Shown one piece after another: positions 7,106-9,107 of a DNA stretch of 9,107 nt. Both the position numbers and the translations under genes were made by a program. The stretch's first letter is position 1; each line of letters starts with the position of its first letter. This DNA is from JADGOV01 sp040002735. Its GTDB lineage: Bacteria > Actinomycetota > Actinomycetes > JADGOV01. Under the pieces are notes generated by a model. The model searched no databases. It saw only the letters and a program-made list of their open reading frames with translations, and was not told the origin of the DNA. The stretch covers positions 1 through 9,107 of the forward strand of contig JBDUDX010000028.1 of assembly GCA_040002735.1 (NCBI GenBank), given 5' to 3'.

Positions 7106-7839
7106 TGCGCCGCCTGCTTCCGACGCCGGAGGGTGCGGTCGATCTCGACGAGGCGTACGCCTGGCCGGTCGGTACCCGCTGCGTACGGGGGAACATGGTG
7201 GCCAGCGCAGACGGTGCCGCCGTGCTGGACGACGTCTCGGGCACGCTGTCCGGACCCGCCGACCGGCGGGTCTTCGCGGTGCTGCGCGGGCTGGCCGAGG
7301 TGATTCTGGTCGGCGCCGGCACCGTCCGGGAGAACTACGGCGGGGTACGCCCCACCGCGGCGCGCCGGCAACGTCGCCGGGACACCGGCCTTGCCGACGT
7401 GCCTCCCATCGCCGTGGTCAGCCGGGAGCTGGCGCTGGACGCCGCGAACCGGCTCTTCACCGACACCGTCGTCCGGCCGATGGTGATCACCTGCGCGGCG
7501 GCGCCGACGGACCGGCAGGCGGCGCTGGCCGACGTCGCCGACGTGCTGGTCGCCGGTGAGGATGCTGTCGACCTTGGCCTCGCGCTCCACCAGCTGGCGG
7601 CCCGGGGGTACCGCCGGGTGCTGTGCGAAGGCAGCCCGCGCCTGCTCGCCGCAGTGATTGCCGGGGGCCACCTCGACGAACTGTGCCTCACCGTCTCCCC
7701 GCTGCTCGTCGGCGGTCCGGCTGGCCGGGTTCTGGCCGGCCCGGCGCTGCCGGAGCCGGTCGGCCTCCGCCTGCTGGGCGTGCTGGAGCAAGACGGCGCG
7801 CTCTTCCTGCGCTACGGCCGGAATCCCCCCGCGAGCTGA
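7105..7839 (+). CDS. Stand-alone RibD C-terminal (pyrimidine reductase / DHFR-like) family protein
   Basis: This 244-residue protein has the RibD C-terminal reductase fold, which is related to dihydrofolate reductase. There is no N-terminal deaminase domain. It strongly resembles, from memory, the mycobacterial protein Rv2671, which has been reported to have dihydrofolate reductase activity and to counter para-aminosalicylic acid when overexpressed. Visible motifs are RGNMVASADGAA (28-39), SGTLSGPADRRVF (44-56), VGAGTVRENYGGV (68-80, NADPH-binding region), CEGSPRLL (173-180) and LDELCLTVSPLLVGG (189-203). The family usually shows SLDG and EGGP where this protein has SADG and EGSP. The GTG start overlaps the TAG stop of the SDR gene by one base, with GGAG 11 bases upstream, so translation is likely coupled. 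It may reduce a riboflavin-pathway pyrimidine, dihydrofolate or an unknown substrate; which one is undecided. Confidence 0.9.
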   Translation: MRRLLPTPEGAVDLDEAYAWPVGTRCVRGNMVASADGAAVLDDVSGTLSGPADRRVFAVLRGLAEVILVGAGTVRENYGGVRPTAARRQRRRDTGLADVPPIAVVSRELALDAANRLFTDTVVRPMVITCAAAPTDRQAALADVADVLVAGEDAVDLGLALHQLAARGYRRVLCEGSPRLLAAVIAGGHLDELCLTVSPLLVGGPAGRVLAGPALPEPVGLRLLGVLEQDGALFLRYGRNPPAS

Positions 7840-7851
7840 CCGCCGCTCAGC
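7835..7851. other. Inverted repeat holding both convergent stop codons
   Basis: GCTGA (7835-7839) and TCAGC (7847-7851) are inverted around 7 bases. Each arm contains the TGA stop of one of the two converging genes. The stem is only 5 bp and has no T run, so action as a two-way terminator is weakly supported. No better terminator is visible in the 7-bp gap, so the two transcripts probably overlap at their 3' ends. Confidence 0.2.
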
Positions 7852-8968
7852 GGGCGTACGGCCGGAGGAACGCCGTGACCTGGCGCTCGTACTGCGCCGG
7901 GTTCACGTTCCAACTCTGGGTATGGCCCGCGAACGGTACCGGGACGAAGACCACCTTCGGTGCCGCCGCCTCGGCGAGCCGCCGGGCCGGGCCGACCGGC
8001 ACCGAGGCATCAGCTTCGCCGTGGAAGATCAGCGTGGGCCGGGTGAGCTGGGTGGGATGGTCGTCGAGGTCGAAGTCGCTCCAACGGATACCGATCCGCC
8101 AGCGGACGATCTGCTCCGCGGTCGCGGTGAGCAGCAACGGCAGGCCGCGATTCTTGCCCTGCAGCGCGAGGGTGGCCCGCCAGTCCAGCACCGGCGCATC
8201 CAGGACCACCGCAGTCACCTTCGGCGCCACCGCGGACCGCTGCAGGAAGGCGTCGATCAACGCGCCGCCCATCGACCACCCGTACAGCACGATGCGCTGG
8301 GCGCCCTTGCTGACCGCGTAGGTCACCGCGGCTTCGACGTCGCGCCATTCCCGGTCACCTAGGTGGTAGATCCGGTCGGTTTCCGGCGGTGCGCCGAGGT
8401 CGTTGCGGTAGCTGATGTCCAGCACCGGAAGGCCCAGGCGGTGCAGGGTGGGCAGGATCCGCAGCGGCTCCTGCCGGTTGCTGCCTCGGCCGTGCACGGC
8501 GACCACCCAGGTGCGCTTGCTGCCCGGTACGTACCAGGCCGGCATCCGGCCGACCGGCGAGGCGTACGTGACGTCCCGGTAGGCCAAGCCGCGGGTGGCC
8601 TGGGGGTCGCCGAGCCAGACTCCGGTGACCAGTCGGGCCGCGGTACCCACCGGCGGCGGACTGCCCTGCACCTGGCGGGCGACCGCGGTAGCGGTTCGCG
8701 CGGTGATCGCACCCACCACCGCGGACCCGTTGCGCCAGGCCAAGCCGTACGTTCCGGGCCGCTCGGTGTCGGCGTTGCGGGGCAGCGTCACCGACTTTGC
8801 GGTGACTTCGAGGATCCGCAACCCGTAGGGGTCGGCCTTGTGGCTCACGTTGAGCAGCTGGTTGGAGTAGTACACCCCGAATCCGCCGAGCGCCGCGATC
8901 GCCAGCAGCGCCAAGCAGACCAACAGGACGATCAGCCCACGAAGTGAGGCGAGACGGGGGCTGCGCAT
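7847..8968 (-). CDS. Membrane-anchored alpha/beta hydrolase
   Basis: This 373-residue protein carries a serine hydrolase of the alpha/beta fold. Residues 11 to about 34 form one hydrophobic helix after an Arg-rich start (R2, R5, R10). By the positive-inside rule the catalytic part should face outside the membrane. No lipobox or clear signal peptidase site is seen, so it is more likely an anchor than a cleaved signal. Residues 35-150 are a lead segment I do not recognise. The hydrolase core follows: VAVHGRGSNRQE with His159 in the oxyanion region, LDISYRND, the nucleophile Ser232 in YGWSMGGALI, Asp320 in FHGEADASVP and His349 in FAGHTQSW. It is closest in style to peptidase S9-like or esterase proteins; the substrate is unknown. 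ATG 8968 has AGGA 7 bases upstream. The gene converges on the RibD-like gene with a 7-bp gap, so it is a separate transcription unit. Confidence 0.9.
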   Translation of the reverse strand: MRSPRLASLRGLIVLLVCLALLAIAALGGFGVYYSNQLLNVSHKADPYGLRILEVTAKSVTLPRNADTERPGTYGLAWRNGSAVVGAITARTATAVARQVQGSPPPVGTAARLVTGVWLGDPQATRGLAYRDVTYASPVGRMPAWYVPGSKRTWVVAVHGRGSNRQEPLRILPTLHRLGLPVLDISYRNDLGAPPETDRIYHLGDREWRDVEAAVTYAVSKGAQRIVLYGWSMGGALIDAFLQRSAVAPKVTAVVLDAPVLDWRATLALQGKNRGLPLLLTATAEQIVRWRIGIRWSDFDLDDHPTQLTRPTLIFHGEADASVPVGPARRLAEAAAPKVVFVPVPFAGHTQSWNVNPAQYERQVTAFLRPYAR

Positions 8969-9107
8969 GGGACCATCCTGCCGTGCAGCTACCGGTGATG
9001 CTCCGGTTGTCCCGACGCGGGAAGTCGTCAGTGCGGAAGCTCGGTCGGCGCGTTGCGGGCATCAAGGCGACGACCGGCAGGCTGAGAGCGGTGACGGCCA
9101 GGACCAC
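8969..9107. other. Upstream region of the hydrolase gene, coding status unresolved
   Basis: These 139 bases run from the hydrolase start to the window edge. No clear promoter, repeat or RNA is visible. On the + strand, GTG 8983 opens an Arg-rich frame that stays open to the edge. On the - strand, a frame entering from the edge encodes a hydrophobic run (VLAVTALSLPVVALM), but it then stays open for about 600 bases inside the hydrolase gene in another frame, which argues against a real gene end. The region could hold a divergent promoter, the start of a + strand gene, or both. Nothing more can be supported. Confidence 0.3.

Noticed and set aside
8355..9107. Open frame on the - strand running off the right edge, with a hydrophobic first 20 residues
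   Set aside because: About 600 bases lie inside the hydrolase gene in another frame and translate to Arg/Gly/Pro-rich shadow sequence. The hydrophobic start could be a membrane protein's tail, but there is no stop near the hydrolase start to end such a gene.
1..9107. tRNA, rRNA, CRISPR array, insertion sequence or riboswitch
   Set aside because: I saw no cloverleaf, spaced repeats, transposase motifs, terminal inverted repeats with target duplications, or known leader structure. Almost all the DNA is explained by six genes.

Overview
The window looks like chromosomal DNA from a high-GC actinobacterium. Its coding regions strongly prefer G or C at third codon positions, it uses GTG starts, genes abut or overlap, and the trehalose gene order treX-treY-treZ is known from Arthrobacter, Mycobacterium and related genera. 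Genus and species cannot be fixed from what is visible.

Positions 1-5947 hold the three genes of the TreX/TreY/TreZ route from glycogen or maltooligosaccharides to trehalose, all on the + strand. TreX (5' end cut by the window edge) removes alpha-1,6 branches. TreY isomerises the reducing-end linkage of the freed linear glucans to alpha-1,1. TreZ hydrolyses the next alpha-1,4 bond and releases trehalose. treX and treY abut with no intervening base. treZ follows after 67 bp with its own strong ribosome binding site. All three proteins keep the GH13 catalytic triad, so the pathway looks functional.

Positions 6020-7839 hold a second + strand pair, overlapping by one base: an extended SDR/NAD-dependent epimerase-type protein and a stand-alone RibD C-terminal (pyrimidine reductase / DHFR-like) protein resembling mycobacterial Rv2671. 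A 72-bp gap with two potential hairpins separates this pair from treZ. No functional link to trehalose can be read from the sequence.

Positions 7847-8968 hold a convergent gene on the - strand for an alpha/beta hydrolase with an N-terminal membrane anchor and a complete Ser-Asp-His triad. The last 139 bases are upstream of that gene and carry no assignable feature, though they may contain the start of another gene running off the edge.

I did not find a clear new system, mobile element, CRISPR array, tRNA or rRNA. The more interesting points are the coupled SDR/RibD-like pair of unknown substrate, hairpins before it (one touching its ribosome binding site), a lone TTA codon in treX, and an 11-bp direct repeat at the treX/treY junction.
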